A model generated the notes under the pieces. That model did not search any database. It saw only the letters and a program-made list of their open reading frames with translations, and was not told the origin of the DNA. A stretch of 64,000 nucleotides of DNA from Sthenelais limicola (Eukaryota; Annelida; Polychaeta; Phyllodocida; Sigalionidae), in the NCBI GenBank assembly GCA_942159475.1, contig OW804095.1, forward strand, positions 70,398,773 through 70,462,772. The letters run 5' to 3'. Of the stretch, positions 24,951-38,467 are shown one piece after another. The stretch's first letter is position 1. Each line of letters opens with the position of its first letter. A program made the position numbers and the translations under genes.

Positions 24951-27900
24951 TTAAAACATATTCAGCACCAAGTTTATATGATATCCTTTGAGACACTTTT
25001 ATGGGCCATATCCACCTTATAATAGTGAACATGGAAACACATTCAAATACATGAAACCCAACAAGATGACAAGGGAATAACAGGTACGTCAGCTGACATT
25101 TTGACTAATAGTGTCTACTCTCTGTGGGGCAGATATAGCACCCATGCAGATAGAGGCAACTATTAGAGAAAAGAGAAGTATGAAGCTGACATCCAGACAT
25201 TCTCTTTGATCCACTTCTGTAAGGTCTTTCAGACAGTTCCTAGAAGGCTTAGCTTGGAGGACCCAATGCCATGTGTGAGGTACCCGTGCTAAAGCTTTAT
25301 CGTTAGTGGGATAACTCCGAGGATTGCCTGAGATTTTTCAGGAATCTTACTATCACTTCACTCCTGCCGGCGACGAAATCCAAGCGCTTTCATAAATAAT
25401 AGTAGTATTCCACAGGGACGTTCCAGGAGTCGGATCCCCAGATTATCAGGAACCAGAACTGCTAAGAACTAACATTTCCAGCGGCGTTTCTCCTGAAGAA
25501 CATATAAATCATAACACTTCTGTAGGAAATCTACAACCGTCACTAGCATCCCTAAAAATAGAATTGTTATAAGTATATAGGCATTAACGCATGTGATATT
25601 AGTATAATGTAACTAATTCCAATTAGGTAGGAATGGTTGGACTGACAAAATTATCAAACAGAGTGCACCAGCACAATTAAGAGTTGAGATCTTTCATGAG
25701 ACTAGTAGTCTGGGAGAAAAATGATTTTATATGTGGCGGGCACTATTTGTGGGAGTAACAAAAGGAACTTTTTCCGCCAAGAAATGTTATGTTCTGAGCT
25801 TTACTGTGTAACGTAATATAGCTGTTGTTTTGAGGCAGACTGGCGCTAGTTTTAAACATTCGATGCCAGTCCTTTGTGGCTAAACATGACTGTAGCATTG
25901 TTTGTGTGCATTAATGACGTATAGATTATGGGTGCAAATCCAAGGAAAATGTCTTAAGATGCTATTACATGGATATCATTGACGATTTCTATAGAGTGAT
26001 GTTAAAAAATGGGCAATAAAATGGCGTTTTTCTCCTTACTGCGTTTACCGATGTATCAGGTATAACGTTCTTGGGCCTCAGGAAGTAGCCTTTCGGCTTT
26101 TTCACAGAAAAAGAAGTAGTTGCGTCTCGTCAAGTAACTATTTTCCTTCGTTTTATTACCCCCCGGTAAACGTCTATGAAAATTAACAGAGAAAAACGGT
26201 CTAGATGTCTGAGGTCGAAATAAATTTAGCCATCAGGTATCTGAGGACGACCATCCGCGACACAAAGGGCTGCTGGTGCCCTCTGAAAAAAACACTTTTT
26301 ATGCACCACTTAAGGATTGCGACTACATCCGGCGATAGTGTTTTATGACCAGTTCTGAATGCGGTTGCAGGGCCGGGGCTAGGCCAAGGTGAAGTGGCAT
26401 GAATGTAGGACCAGGGGGTGCTGAAGTGTGAACGGTTGATTACCATTTTCTTTCATGGTATGTTTACTTACATTGTACTCAAAACTTTGCAATAAAACAA
26501 ATTGTACTCAAAGCTAGTACAAATGTATGGAATATCGAAGGTATTTCAAATGATGAACCATGGATTTAAGCTATACATACGAACAATAGTCTACACACAC
26601 ACTCCCAAATTCCTTCATCCATATAGCGTATATATATATATATATATATCTTTTTGTTAGAATTAAATATATGTAGATACGGAAGCTTAGTTTGACGTTA
26701 GTGTTGTTATAAGCTAATACAACATATCAAAAAAGACAAAGAACGAGAGAAAAGAGTCTTCATTGTAATGAACACAATCCAATTAAGCAACTTTCGAGGT
26801 TATAGAAGTGTACAATTATTATATTCATTTGCCGAACGTTAACAACGGCGTCGTTTGGACTAAATATTGGTACACTGAAGAAGGTTTAAAATATTGGGCT
26901 CCAGCAATGTGGTCCAAATGTCACGAAAACAATATAAAACACAGGTACGAATTATAGCTGTAGATAGTAATGGTTCTGTGCAGGAATAGTTTCTTATGAA
27001 AGTCCCTTTCATCCTTTTCATCTTCCTTTCCAATATTAACACAAATTGAAAGAATGATATGTAATTCGAATATCACAAGGAAGGAATGTCATATGTAGCG
27101 CGTTATCCTACATACACGTCATACAAGATGTTAACATCCAATGATGAGGTTGTACGTGGGTATTCTTTTTCTTACCCGGTTATCCTACATATAAGCCTAA
27201 TACATACATATATGCTGCATTGATTATATGCAGCGGGCTGGAATACAGAGGTCTATATGCCTAGCCACATCCTTCTGAAAGTTTATAACAAAGGTCACAA
27301 CTTTAATATTTACTGGAAGTGGCTTCACAATCTGTTCAGTTAAAGATATAATTGATGGAGAATAATTCTGGGAGTAAAATGAGCAACAGCTCTACATCAC
27401 ATATATATTAATCTATTTCGATCAGTTATTAATAAGGACGCGAGTTCATTAAACTTAAAAGGAAGGACTTCCAGCTAGTGCCCCCTCTAAAGTGCAGCAA
27501 AACATCGCTAATATTGTTCTTGCACCGAATTATTCAGCTTGTTGAGTAAAGATAACATTGATTACGAAATATGATATGCAAGATAACGAGCAATTTCAAA
27601 ATTACTTCAACTTTGAGGCAATCTGAAAGACAAACGGGAAATGTGATGTCTCACAGTACACGTTTTGATATTAAAGATTTATCTATTTTCATGAACCTTC
27701 GCATTTCACTTTATTGTCCAACAAAAAAGACACCTAGAGTTATATTTGACCACTTTTATATATAACAAAATCACATCATTATACAAAGACATTTCCCAAT
27801 GTTCAAAAACGTCACAATAGGTGATATTCGTAACTGTTTTTGAAATTAGGATTCCATTAGTAAGTTTCTAAGTAAGAAAGGAGATGTATGCCATAGACTA

Positions 27901-30264
27901 TAGCTTTAGTCAGGTAATGCAGACGCTGCTCCTCATGCATTTTAGGTTATAATGTCCGCCCCTCCTGTTTCTTTTACCATTAAGAAATAATAGCTAACCA
28001 CAAACACTGAATGGTCCTTCACTGTGTGGGTTCAAATACAAGATCAAACAGCTAAGTCTCCAGTCAGCGAACAACCATAAAATCAGGACCATCTATAATA
28101 AAACAGGCCTAGCGGCCTAGGACCAGTGTCTCATTGATGAGACGCGATTAACAGGCGCAGGATGTTACCAAAATGCCCAGAGGAATAACCCCATAAAACA
28201 ACACCCTTTTCGATAGAATAACCAGGGTTGTGATCCAACAGATGATCAACAATTCCTATCACAATCAGGGAACCGGGCGAACGCTGGACAGAGCATTATC
28301 AAAGGCTGGAAGCTAAGATAGTGGAGGGAAAAGGGGAGAATGAATGAGTCAGGGGTGGTGGTGAGCGAGTAAAACATTTCCAATCAGGAAAACTTGACAT
28401 AATAGCCTTGCACATATTGGTAAGTAATTGAATTGATAATTGTTTGAACTCACATATAAAATTACCAGATATCGTATTATGGTGAATTATGTTTTAAATA
28501 ACAAAATAGCATCGTCTAAAATCCGACGTGCGATCACAGACCACGCTATAAGCTGTATATAGCTGTAATATTTTCCATCTAAAACAAGGATCAAAACAAT
28601 ACCAAATGTCGAAGATAATACAATGCATCTAGATGGAGTAGGGAAAGGGGATTGTAATAAACCGTTGCGACACCTGATTGTCATCGGTAACATGATTACA
28701 TCCGATTACACCCGACTAGACCCGACAGCAATAATAAAAGACCATCGCAAACGAAACACACTGACAGGCCCCGCCACCACCAAATCCAATTACATGGGTA
28801 CCTCTCAATTCTGCACTAATCCTAGTTTGGGGGCTATGGTTATAGCAGCAGGACCTTTGATTGAATGAATGGGACACATAAGGCATTAGGAAAGATTGAG
28901 GCGGAAAGAAAAAATAGGAAAACGAAGCATAGATGAACAGAGAGAAAAACTATGCCCACAAAATTAATGTTAAATGGGACGTATAAACAAAGATGAGGTT
29001 CAAAGAGAAGGTATAGCACGACGAGAGAAACAACCTCCGGCCATTCATACTCGGTGTCATAACAGGTAATATTTTCCACATACAGGATCGACTTACTCAA
29101 CTCAGTCCACAAAGGTAACAGTCCACAAAGGTAACAGATAATTACATAGCATACACAGAATGGAACCGCAAAAAAAGCTAGAGGTATACGGCCGTTACAC
29201 TCGAAACTGAGCCGGATGTGTTTATATTAGAGGTCCTATATAGTTTTAGTCTGCCTGGTCGACGAGGAACACGAGTACAAACTAATATGTGTCGAGGTTC
29301 CTGTGCATGTATAAATACAGACACAGTGATTAAATTTGATATATACACCTATGCCAGATATAAATAACTATAATAGAGTGTTAAATAAAGGCTGGCAAGT
29401 TCTGTTAAATTGCGAGTAAAATGGAGAACATTTAATAGGATTATCACATACAATATTAACAGATCTATGTTAAGATTGGACGTTGACTGTGTTATAAAAG
29501 AGTTAAGATAAGAGTTCGTGGGAACCCAACCGAAATTGAAGAGGCTGTTGGAAGATTACTTATGGAGTCATCATGCTCTCGGGCCTCTATTGGATTCATT
29601 TGTGTAACATGGTAACATTAGAGTAGGGGTTGCTCCCACCAAGTCAGAGTCTCATGTTTAAAATCCCTTCCTATCCACGGTGACAGAGGTGCGACAAGCT
29701 TTCTAGAATTACTGTACTCTCCCACTGACAACGCCCTGATACAACCAGCTCGAGTTGTCAATTACCTCCATTCAACCCCGAGACAACTTAGTCAATAACA
29801 TGTATAATACCTTCTGCTCCCTGGCTTTAGGGGAGCATTCGGTGTCAGATTATCAGATTATCAGATGAATCAAATTCATCATCTCTGCAGAATTTCAATT
29901 TTGAAGAAACCATAGGAATGAGACTCTCTCCCTATGTATATTGCAGAATAGACCCGGGACTGAGGGAGAGAAATAAGCAGAGGTAAATAAAATCCTAGAA
30001 GGCCGTGGAACACATTGCTGACAATTTGGCCTTCGATCACCAGAGTGACCAAAAAATAACTTTCAAGCACCACTCTATTCTTCCCCACAAGAGAGCTAAT
30101 AATAGATAAAACCAGACTTAATACATGATCTCGTCATGGAGGCACGCTGGTAGCGCGAAAGTTCCCAATTAAAGGTATAATGTTCCACTTAATTATGGCC
30201 CGAGGCTAGGCTAAAATCCTAACCCCTTCTTAACCTTTGAGTACGTAATGCGCCTGGTGAATTT
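24951..30264. other. AT-rich non-coding DNA, no gene seen
   Basis: Contains an (AT)n tract at about 26,627-26,650, a 16-bp duplication containing CCACAAAGGTAACAG near 29,106-29,137, and a 7-bp hairpin GTCTCAT/ATGAGAC at about 28,130. Frames are short and unrecognised. Confidence 0.55.
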
Positions 30265-30502
30265 ATGAGCGAGCCTGCCGTTAACAATCGGATCATATAT
30301 ACAGTTGGCTCCACCTTCCTGATAAATGATCCGGCGGTCACATTCACGCTACACTTAAACCAGTATGGCCCTCGCAATTGTATTAGTCTAAATTTGGATC
30401 CATATACTCAGGCCATGAACAGGAAATTGGTCTTTGTTAGGGAACTCAAGGCTATCGGCGATGTTGCGCATATATATGTGGCAAAAAGAAAGATTTTATG
30501 CG
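30265..30502 (+). other. Possible exon-like open segment ending in a consensus splice donor
   Basis: From ATG at 30,265 an 80-codon frame ends at a TAA that overlaps the splice-donor-like sequence CGG|GTAAGT (GT at 30,503). After the stop the same frame stays open for about 60 further codons. The product (start MSEPAVNNRIIYTVGS) is not recognised and the ATG context is weak. A chance open frame is at least as likely as a real exon. Confidence 0.2.
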
Positions 30503-30690
30503 GGTAAGTGCCTAACTCCGATATAAACTATGATAACGGCGGAACCTCGCCAAGTTTTACACTTGATTCCGCCGCTCCGGGAAACCTCATAGAAACAAAT
30601 GAACAAACGGTGCATCACAGTGGCACTCACTGCACGAAAATAGGTTGGACAGCTATATTAACTGTGACTTATCTTGGCGCGCATGATTAA

Positions 30691-31800
30691 TAAAATGTAC
30701 AAGAGTAGTTCTTGTCCCATTGGAACTGGTAGTAAAAGTTGTCAACTCATGTACCACCCTTAATGGGATATCTAGGAAAGGAAGGCACTCTCCACCATTA
30801 GGGACTTTCCACATATTAGGCGCACTAGGACGAGTTATGACCCAAACGGACTAGTACATACAAAGAGGGCTATATATATACATACAAATTCACCAATCAT
30901 AATGGAAGGAAAGAGTGTATATTCACGTTTATTATATAGTACATTAGAGAATGGCTTAGATAACGGGGTATATTAGAAAGTATTGGAAAATACCAGAAAC
31001 ATTACTGGCTTTAGCGTGAGTGGATTCCAGCGCCCGTACACACGCCAAGGTATAAATGTTGTAATACCATACTCCATCATGTCTATAAACTGGTGTAATC
31101 TATCCTGGTCTCCACCATTCACTTGTCATGTTTATAGGCTGAAAACTGGTCTATCTGCAATATAAAAGCATCCTTACTCCAAATGGTCCAGCATAGAAAT
31201 GGCTATGTCCTTCATCTGAGCTTCCCCGCTGATATCAGAGATCAAGCTACTTCTATAGTTTTTCATGGTTTTATCAGGATATACAGTTACATGGAGTTTC
31301 TCTCTTTACAGAGTGCTTTTTTTTGTTTTATGAATAATCAATACTAGCACGTGACGGGAACACTCCAGCTAGAGCTACCATGAGCTACATGGTGGATACT
31401 TTGACGATGAAAACTTTGGAATATGATGCACAACTCCAGGAATTCATACAAGGTTCAAACCAACCCTTCTACTGCAGAGAAACGTAGCTGTACATATAAC
31501 CCATTTGCACAACACGGTAGGTTTGATGGTTCAGCTAAAGACAAATGCAGAATTTAAAAGATTGGCGTATGTCAGATGTTGATTCCCTTTATGCATACAT
31601 TATATGTTTATTAAATGGGATTGTTCACCGAAGAGTTTTTCTTGGGGACCACTGATGTCAATAAAGATTCAAGTGTTCTAATTCTCCCGCCTCATAAATA
31701 TGCAATGATCCAGTAGGGAATATATATTAAATCACAGAAGACTTAACCCTCTAGTCATTCATAAAGACAACATATTTGATAAAATAACTGTATTTGTTTG
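30691..31800. other. AT-rich non-coding DNA, nothing recognised
   Basis: No coding frame, repeat or RNA signal that I can support. Confidence 0.5.
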
Positions 31801-31810
31801 GCACTTTTAA

Positions 31811-32115
31811 GGTGCGATTCCACTGGATCACCATTTTGGTCCGTTCATGACCTGCTCTTTTCATTTATTTTACTTGCTATTGGTTTCATAAGGAAACAAG
31901 CGAACCAGTATAGAATCGCCCTGCGCTTGTACTGCACTAAACATAAAAGTGGACAAAGAGCAAATAAATGAAGCAAGAGCGAGCCATGAGCACATATACA
32001 AGCGATCCAGTGGAATCGAAGCTTTACAATCGGAGCTACCAGGACTGCCTTGTCCCCTCACTATTGTATGTATGGCACTCTTACCATCTGAGCTACCAGG
32101 ACTGCCCAGTCTCCT
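31811..32115 (-). mobile_element. tRNA-derived SINE-like remnant, minus strand
   Basis: On the minus strand TAGCTCAGATGGTAAGAG (32,095-32,078) matches a Pol III A box and CTTCGATTCC (around 32,021-32,012) a B box. The A-box region is partly duplicated (AGCTACCAGGACTGCC on the plus strand at 32,034 and 32,091), which stretches the A-B distance to about 75 bases. The B-box end CGATTCCACTGGATC recurs in inverted orientation at about 31,815. A functional tRNA is ruled out by the spacing and by the absence of a cloverleaf. Confidence 0.45.
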
Positions 32116-32574
32116 CCCTATTGTATTGTAACTAATTATCCTTGCCATCAGTGTGAGTCCAAGTGTCCCCCCAAAAGTTACTTCATTTGATCATTCGAGA
32201 ACATGAGGAGTTGCACACGCAATTTTCCAATGTAATTTTAATAATCAATTAAATGTTTTATGAAAAAATCGTTCCAATACATGATTTGATGAGAAGTGAA
32301 ACCATTAGGCAAATTAATCCATTTTCATCGATCAGCATTATTATTAAAAATTAAAGGTGATGTAACAATAAACGGTAAGTTCTGCATTCAGGAAATCGCA
32401 CATATAGCGCCACTGCACCCCAGTCTACCTTCCCCAGTCAGCTGGCCAACTGCTGTTTACATAACACCAGATTGCCAGAAAGAAAACAGAAAGAAATGTC
32501 ACCTCCCGCAAAAGATTTTTTTGTCAGAACCTATATATAACGTTTGTAATACAAAGGGGATGCGAGGTACCCTA

Positions 32575-32740
32575 GCAGTCTAAACTGCTGGATCAGCTCA
32601 GTGGCATGAGTATGTTGTAGGTTTGAACCCTGGCACGGATGCATTTTCATGGCTTCCCCACAAGGACTAGTGGAAGAGAACAGCTGTACGAGTTGAAATA
32701 GTCCTGACAAAAACAACAAAAGTTACCTGAATAAATGTGT
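32575..32740 (+). mobile_element. tRNA-derived SINE-like remnant, plus strand
   Basis: GGATCAGCTCAGTGGCATGAG (from 32,590) resembles an A box, and GGTTTGAACCC (32,620-32,630) is a near-consensus B box, only about 10 bases apart. The anticodon arm must be lost, so this is a SINE head or pseudo-tRNA rather than a gene. An unrecognised body follows. Confidence 0.45.
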
Positions 32741-34838
32741 TTAAATGAAACTAAGCTAAAACCCCACCTCATCCCCCGAACCACCATCCAGTCAACCAGG
32801 TCCATACCAAGCCTAGCAAAACATGGGGCAAGCCAGTCTCCTCTCCAGTCTACATCCCTTCACTAAAGTGAGTGACATCAGTCAAAGGTCGGCGAGACAT
32901 GGGTAATATAAAGTTTAGCACAATACATATCCTAGAAGTTCGCCTCCTAATAATGAGAAGGAAAACATGTAAGCAAATCACTTGATAGTGTTGCCTTTTG
33001 TCTTCACAAGGCACGACCTTGGCATTCATAATCACAAACTATTTAATTATTTTGTCATTTGCCTCTATTTAATTATAACATCGACTTTACTATGGCAATA
33101 TAATAATATACAAGATTAAGACTTAGAAAAAATAAAAAATAAAGATGTACTCAGATCACTCGTTAAGCATACTTGAGAAAAAGGTATTAGCGGTGTAGAT
33201 GCCCAGACGGCAGGCTATCTCTGAATAAAGTTTTAAAGTTTAAAAAAAAAATCTGGGTCAATCAAATCAACTTCATCGTAGTGAGAACAACTCCATTTGA
33301 ATGGCTAGGCTATCCCCTATGATTATATTGGTAAAATGACTTCCTTTCAATCATGGTGATGTTAAAAGAGGGAAAGAGCAACAAATCACAATTTGCACAT
33401 ATCAATATCCAAACAGTGAAGTCTGGCATTCCTATATAAAAGCTTGCATATCAAATCCGTTGAGTATATCATTAGGCCAATTCATATTTTCGGAGGGCAG
33501 CCAGGCGGGTTTCTTTCTCTGTTAATAACAAAAAAAGCCGACATTGTAACAAAGGCAATAAGAATATCACAAACTTTATTCCAGATAACTTTATCACAAC
33601 AGTGTAAGTAGTCGTCTAACCGTTCTCCATCTTCAATTCACTCACATGCCCCCTCCTATCTTATCTTTACCCATCAAAATGTTAGCTGTGGTATGACAGC
33701 AGAATACGACAGTAACGAACACCAATCATGTTTAAACACCAGAAACATGTCTTATTGGCGGGAATGAACATTTACTATATTGCCTATACATCATCCTAAG
33801 TATGAAGTGAGTGCGAACTTTCACCCCTCGTCCTTCATGATCGAATCCTCCTTTCTCAATCACTCCAAGTTACGACCCATTTCACCTCTTGCCCAGATCC
33901 CATTTCATTTGAGAGTAGAGCCACCTAGCGCTCGTTTTATGAGGCATCAGAGCATACAAATCAGGGGTATGCGGCGCGTGTGTCCTACCTAGGAAGTGGT
34001 CTGTGAAATCTGCTCAGAAGGGAAAAGAAGAGAGGTGGGATATGCGAGGGGGTGGGGGCTGTCCACAGTATGCATGGAAAATGAAGAGTAACAAAGATAA
34101 CGCTTTAAAAAGCTCGCTGAAATACGATTTACATGCCGAGAAATTCAGTACTGAGGCTCTGGAATACTTTGGGAAACCATGCATTGTAATCAACGTACAG
34201 ATCGATAACATATTACCATGTGAATGAAGGAATGGTTTGTGTTGTTGAAATAGCTGATAATTTAAAAGGAATAGAAGAGAAGATGAACAGGAGGAGAACA
34301 ATAAAGCAAAACAATCAGTCTGGAAGCAGCTGAAAAGGTAACAAGTGGATGAGTAGTTCCTTGACTGACTCGGAGTCCCTCAGCGTCACACAAGAGAGCA
34401 GAAGCAGTGGCTCCCACTTAATGGGAGCAGCGGTGCGCATCAGGCTTCACATATTGATAAAATCTCAAGATCAATAACCAATAATACCAGCATTTCAGAC
34501 ACAATTCCACCAAGGGCCACCCTTTAAAAAGACCTTTCACTGGATTGGAAGTAGATTTCTGGGGCATGTGGTACAGCTAATAGCCACCCACCGGCAACAT
34601 AGAAGATGAGTTAGATGCTCGTATAACATATCGAATAGCAAGTAGATATGTATTAGCACTTGAAATATTTCTTAAAGATATGGTTACTCTCCACCGTAAA
34701 ATATATTAAGCAATGCAAGAAATACTTCTTTTTTAAAAAAAGGGCAGTTTCAATTGTATTTTCAACATCATGGTATTTTAAAAGTCAAATGCTTTTCATC
34801 CTCGGTAAAATGGTGTTAATTGTAAATCAAATACAGAA
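32741..34838. other. AT-rich non-coding DNA with an AATAAA/poly-A tail at about 33,220-33,250
   Basis: GAATAAAGTTTTAAAGTTT followed by a 10-A run looks like the 3' end of a retroposed sequence, but its body is not recognised. No coding frame. Confidence 0.35.
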
Positions 34839-35044
34839 CGATACTGTAAACGTATTTATTTTCGCGCACTAAGTGCTTTGACATCTTTTCGCGCAGATTT
34901 AAATTCGCGCAGCAAGGTAGTCTCACAGCTTGTTTATGCAATAATTATACCTTTTGCGCAGGATTTATTTTCGCGCAGAAAGGTGGGTGCGCGAAAATAG
35001 CGAAAATAAATACTGTGCGAACATTAATACGTTTACAGTATTCG
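34839..35044. mobile_element. 206-bp MITE-like element with terminal inverted repeats
   Basis: ATACTGTAAACGTATT (34,841-34,856) is exactly inverted at 35,026-35,041, and the similarity continues inward in degenerate form. The interior is filled with TTCGCGCA-type words on both strands. There is no coding capacity, so it would be non-autonomous. The element resembles common short palindromic elements of marine invertebrate genomes. Confidence 0.65.
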
Positions 35045-36590
35045 TCATGCATCAATCCGTGGGGGACATTTCTAGCAAGAACGGCATACTGTGAATAGGG
35101 AGAGTAAATTTTGTTAATTGTATAACTTCTGATAATAAATTCAATTTCGAAGACAGCTAATCCCAAGGGGATATGATAACATCACCGAATTACAATATGA
35201 AATCGTCTCACCTATTTACATTCACCAGACGCATACACCCAAAAGTTAAGATCAATAGTATCTGAATTGATCTTTCAGAGTTGATCAGGCGAATATAGAA
35301 AAGGAGGAATTCCAGAGGAAGCACCATATTGCAGACAGCGATTCGATGTATTTCCATACTTTAGGGACCGTGGGGGAAAACCCTGAATATGTTCCCCTAG
35401 AGCCAGTAAGGTCTGGGCATCAATTGGCCCGTGTGGCCCTGTCGCAGTGTCGGATTTGCCACCATTGACATTTGCCATAGAAGCATTTAGCCTTGGTATT
35501 CCAGTCTAAATATGATGTCAGGTCCCTGACCCCCTATTTCGTGTTAATATACTGCGCATGTACATCGTCAAACTCAGTTTTCAAATCAGGGTCAGCCCCA
35601 GGAAATGACTGTGCCACTTTGAAGTTAGCTTTGCTACGTGTTTGTTGGACAGGTTGAGTTACTACTGGGAAGTGCATAAATGAGAAAAAACTTTCTTTTC
35701 TGTCAGCGGTTTTATTGATATTTCATACCTTCCGACGATGCCCTGTATCAAGCAAGCAGCTTGACTAGCCTTTTAAGCGATGCAATACAATGTACAGGGC
35801 TGTATGCTGCAGAAAGAAATATTAACACCTCCTCCAACTCAGCTCTTTCAAATACATGTTGTAGGTTTAATTGCCGGTGATAAATGAATCCAGCTTGAAA
35901 GATAAATTGAAATTATCCGAATAAATATACAGCAGGGGATAATCTAGCAAAAGCCTTAAGATTTGGTATGAGATAATTTGCAGAGCCAACACCTGCTATG
36001 ACGACGTGTATAATAGCTGTGCTTTATAGAAGAGTCCCTCCATTTAGAAGTGACTATAATTGCACTTGAGTTAAGAGCTCTGCTGCTACGTAGCCTCCCG
36101 CAAGGCTCTATCATTTCAATAGCTGAGTGCTTCCCCTAGCGCTTGATGCATGACGTCGTCTTCATCAAGGTCCAAACGGTCACCCCACCGCTGATATTAC
36201 ATGGCCCTTCTTTAGTGTTAAAATCTCCAACAGTGGCGACCATCTAAAGTAGGCTTTATATCGTGTACCAATCTACTAGCAACACTTCTTCCTTCAAATT
36301 AATCTTTTAGATACTTTCTTTATGCCGCCCGGAGATCGACGAAAGTTGAATGAAGATATACATCACATTAACGCATCGTATGTATTACATGTACACATAT
36401 GTATGAGCAATTCCACCAACTGAAAATTCTTATTTTTAAAAAATTGCTTCTATTGATTTTTTTTCTTACATAAACTAGACATATTGCTGCTAATATAGAC
36501 GAAATTGGGAAAGTTAATAATGAATATTGTAGTCAGGGCAGCTTGATAGAGACTGTGACGGGAACTCTGCTGATAAGTGCACAGGAGAAT
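35045..36590. other. Non-coding DNA, nothing recognised
   Basis: No supported frame or RNA. A short AGCAATTCCACCAA at about 36,406 resembles part of the inverted repeat of the element at 50.3-51.8 kb. Confidence 0.45.
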
Positions 36591-37000
36591 AGTACATATT
36601 TCTACATAAATGAGGATTTAAATTAGAAATAAAACAACAAAAATATGCACATAATGTTTTGAATTATTGTGTACTTTATAGGTCTCGACATAAGGGTCAT
36701 AACGCTTTTTAGTTTGTGAAAATATTCCAATTAGAAGAAAAGTTACAGCCAAAAAACGATTCAGTAATGGTATAGTGGTAATGGCAGCGGCAAGGGTCAC
36801 AGGGCATTGACCCTCTGCCCGTATACACATACAATCCATAATTTAGAATATATATACACAAATATATAATATTCATCCCCCCCCCGCCGCCGTTTTCTTA
36901 TTAAGATGACTTGAATACTTGTATTGGTTGTTTATGAAGGTTTATATGAGTGTTTAAGTATTTAGAGGCAAAACTATTAGAGAAAAAGTTCTCTTTATGT
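36591..37000 (+). repeat. Diverged second copy of the internal part of the TA-flanked inverted-repeat element
   Basis: About 400 bp aligns in order and orientation with 50,550-50,940. Shared stretches include CTACATAAATGAGGATTTAA, TAGGTCTCGACAT, TTTTTAGTTTGTGAAAATAT, CATTGACCCTCTGCCC and TTGAATACTTGTATTG. The flanking parts of the 50.3-51.8 kb element are not clearly present, so this is a partial or older copy. Confidence 0.8.
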
Positions 37001-37034
37001 CCCAACAACACACGCCAATATCAGTGTCAGTGTT

Positions 37035-37065
37035 AGCGTCACGTGTGAAATACACACGTGACGCT
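37035..37065. repeat. Perfect hairpin with CACGTG core
   Basis: AGCGTCACGTGTG, loop AAATA, then CACACGTGACGCT, an exact 13-bp inverted repeat. Outside the perfect arms pairing continues with one mismatch (TGTT/GACA). It sits at the right end of the repeat copy at 36.6-37.0 kb. Confidence 0.8.
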
Positions 37066-37299
37066 GACACATTTCCCACCCTACCTTCTGATCAAGAAAT
37101 ACCTGAGTGAATTCCTGGTTTTTTATATGAAGTAGGCCTATGTGCGACATCTCATCTATATTGATATTGCAACCCATAGCTCATAGAAAAAACCTCTTAA
37201 TACTGTACTGTATTGACTAAGTGACGTAATCCAAGTCAACTTAGATACTGTACTGTACCAAGATCTTGTACATATAATCGACCCATCGATGGAGATATT

Positions 37300-37400
37300 C
37301 TCGGTGATCCCCCTTCCATGCCACGCCCCCTCGTGACGTCATACAGGTAGTGCGACAAGATGATTCCAGTCCCATTGTGACGTCGCACTCCCAACCCTAT
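37300..37400. promoter_or_regulatory. CRE and GC-box-like cluster
   Basis: CCACGCCCC is followed by a full CRE, TGACGTCA (37,334-37,341), and a second half-site TGACGTCG at about 37,378. These could be promoter elements, but no transcript start or coding frame follows convincingly. Confidence 0.25.
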
Positions 37401-38270
37401 CTACTCACTTCTTCTCCTATTACAGCACTGCGCGGAAGTGTTTTCCTCGTGGAAATTTTTTTTCCTTTTTTCTTCTTCTTCTTATCTCTTGTTATAATTG
37501 TATTTATTATGGTGAAATACACCTTGCTTGCTGCTAGGTTTCTGGCCACTCATGACTCATCGTGCATTATTCTCTTATCAAGATCACCCTAGGACATATC
37601 TGGATTATAATAAGGAAGACAGGTGAAATTAACACTAGACGGAAAAACCCAATATATAAAGCAGAGAACAACAGATATGCTAATTGTAGAATAAGAACAG
37701 TACTAAGAATTTAAGATGTAGTGATCTCGAGTGAAAAACTGTAAATCTGTATAGAATTTAATTATGTATGTGATGTGATTTATAAACCTGTATAGGTGGA
37801 GTAAATACAGAAGTTGAATCTATATAGTGACAGTAAACTATTAAGTCACTAATCCACGTCCAGCAGGATCAGGATGTTGTTCAATATTCAATGTCAAATT
37901 AGGTTGGATACCAATAAATAAATATTATCGTCATCTTCTATTGCAGCTAATAACATTATAAATATCAACTGAATAGTCAAATGATAAGACCACGCATGTA
38001 TAGTGGCACAAACACACGTTTAACCGTGACCTACCAACAATAACGGTGCTTATAGTGATTGTACACATGTCTTCACTTAAAATATGTAGAATCTTTTGTT
38101 ATATCATTCATTTAGGACAGGCTGGAGGATCTATTTGTAGATGCTCAAGCCCTTTTCTGTATCATTTTTGATTGATGATGAATAACAATTCAATATACTA
38201 TATATATGGATATTGTTAATTATTAATTATTAATTCCTAATATTTATTAAATGCGGTAGAGTAATAATGC

Positions 38271-38467
38271 TCACGTTACGCTGACAGTAGAGCTGCCCAA
38301 TTCTTACTTTGGTACCTAGTATTCCAAAGTGTGAACAGATATCCGAACAGATTTATTTTTAATATTTCAAGTCCATGTAGAATTAACAAAATTAGGGTAT
38401 ATTGTTCACCTCTGGTTCTTAGATTTTTTCCAGGACTGGATTTTATATTCCACACGTGACGCTGACA
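38271..38467 (+). repeat. Two further copies of the CACGTGACGCTGACA word
   Basis: CACGTTACGCTGACA at about 38,272 and CACACGTGACGCTGACA at 38,451-38,467 repeat the right arm of the hairpin at 37.05 kb in the same orientation. Confidence 0.5.

Noticed and set aside
31960..32110. Functional tRNA gene
   Set aside because: A- and B-box spacing is wrong and no cloverleaf can be drawn.
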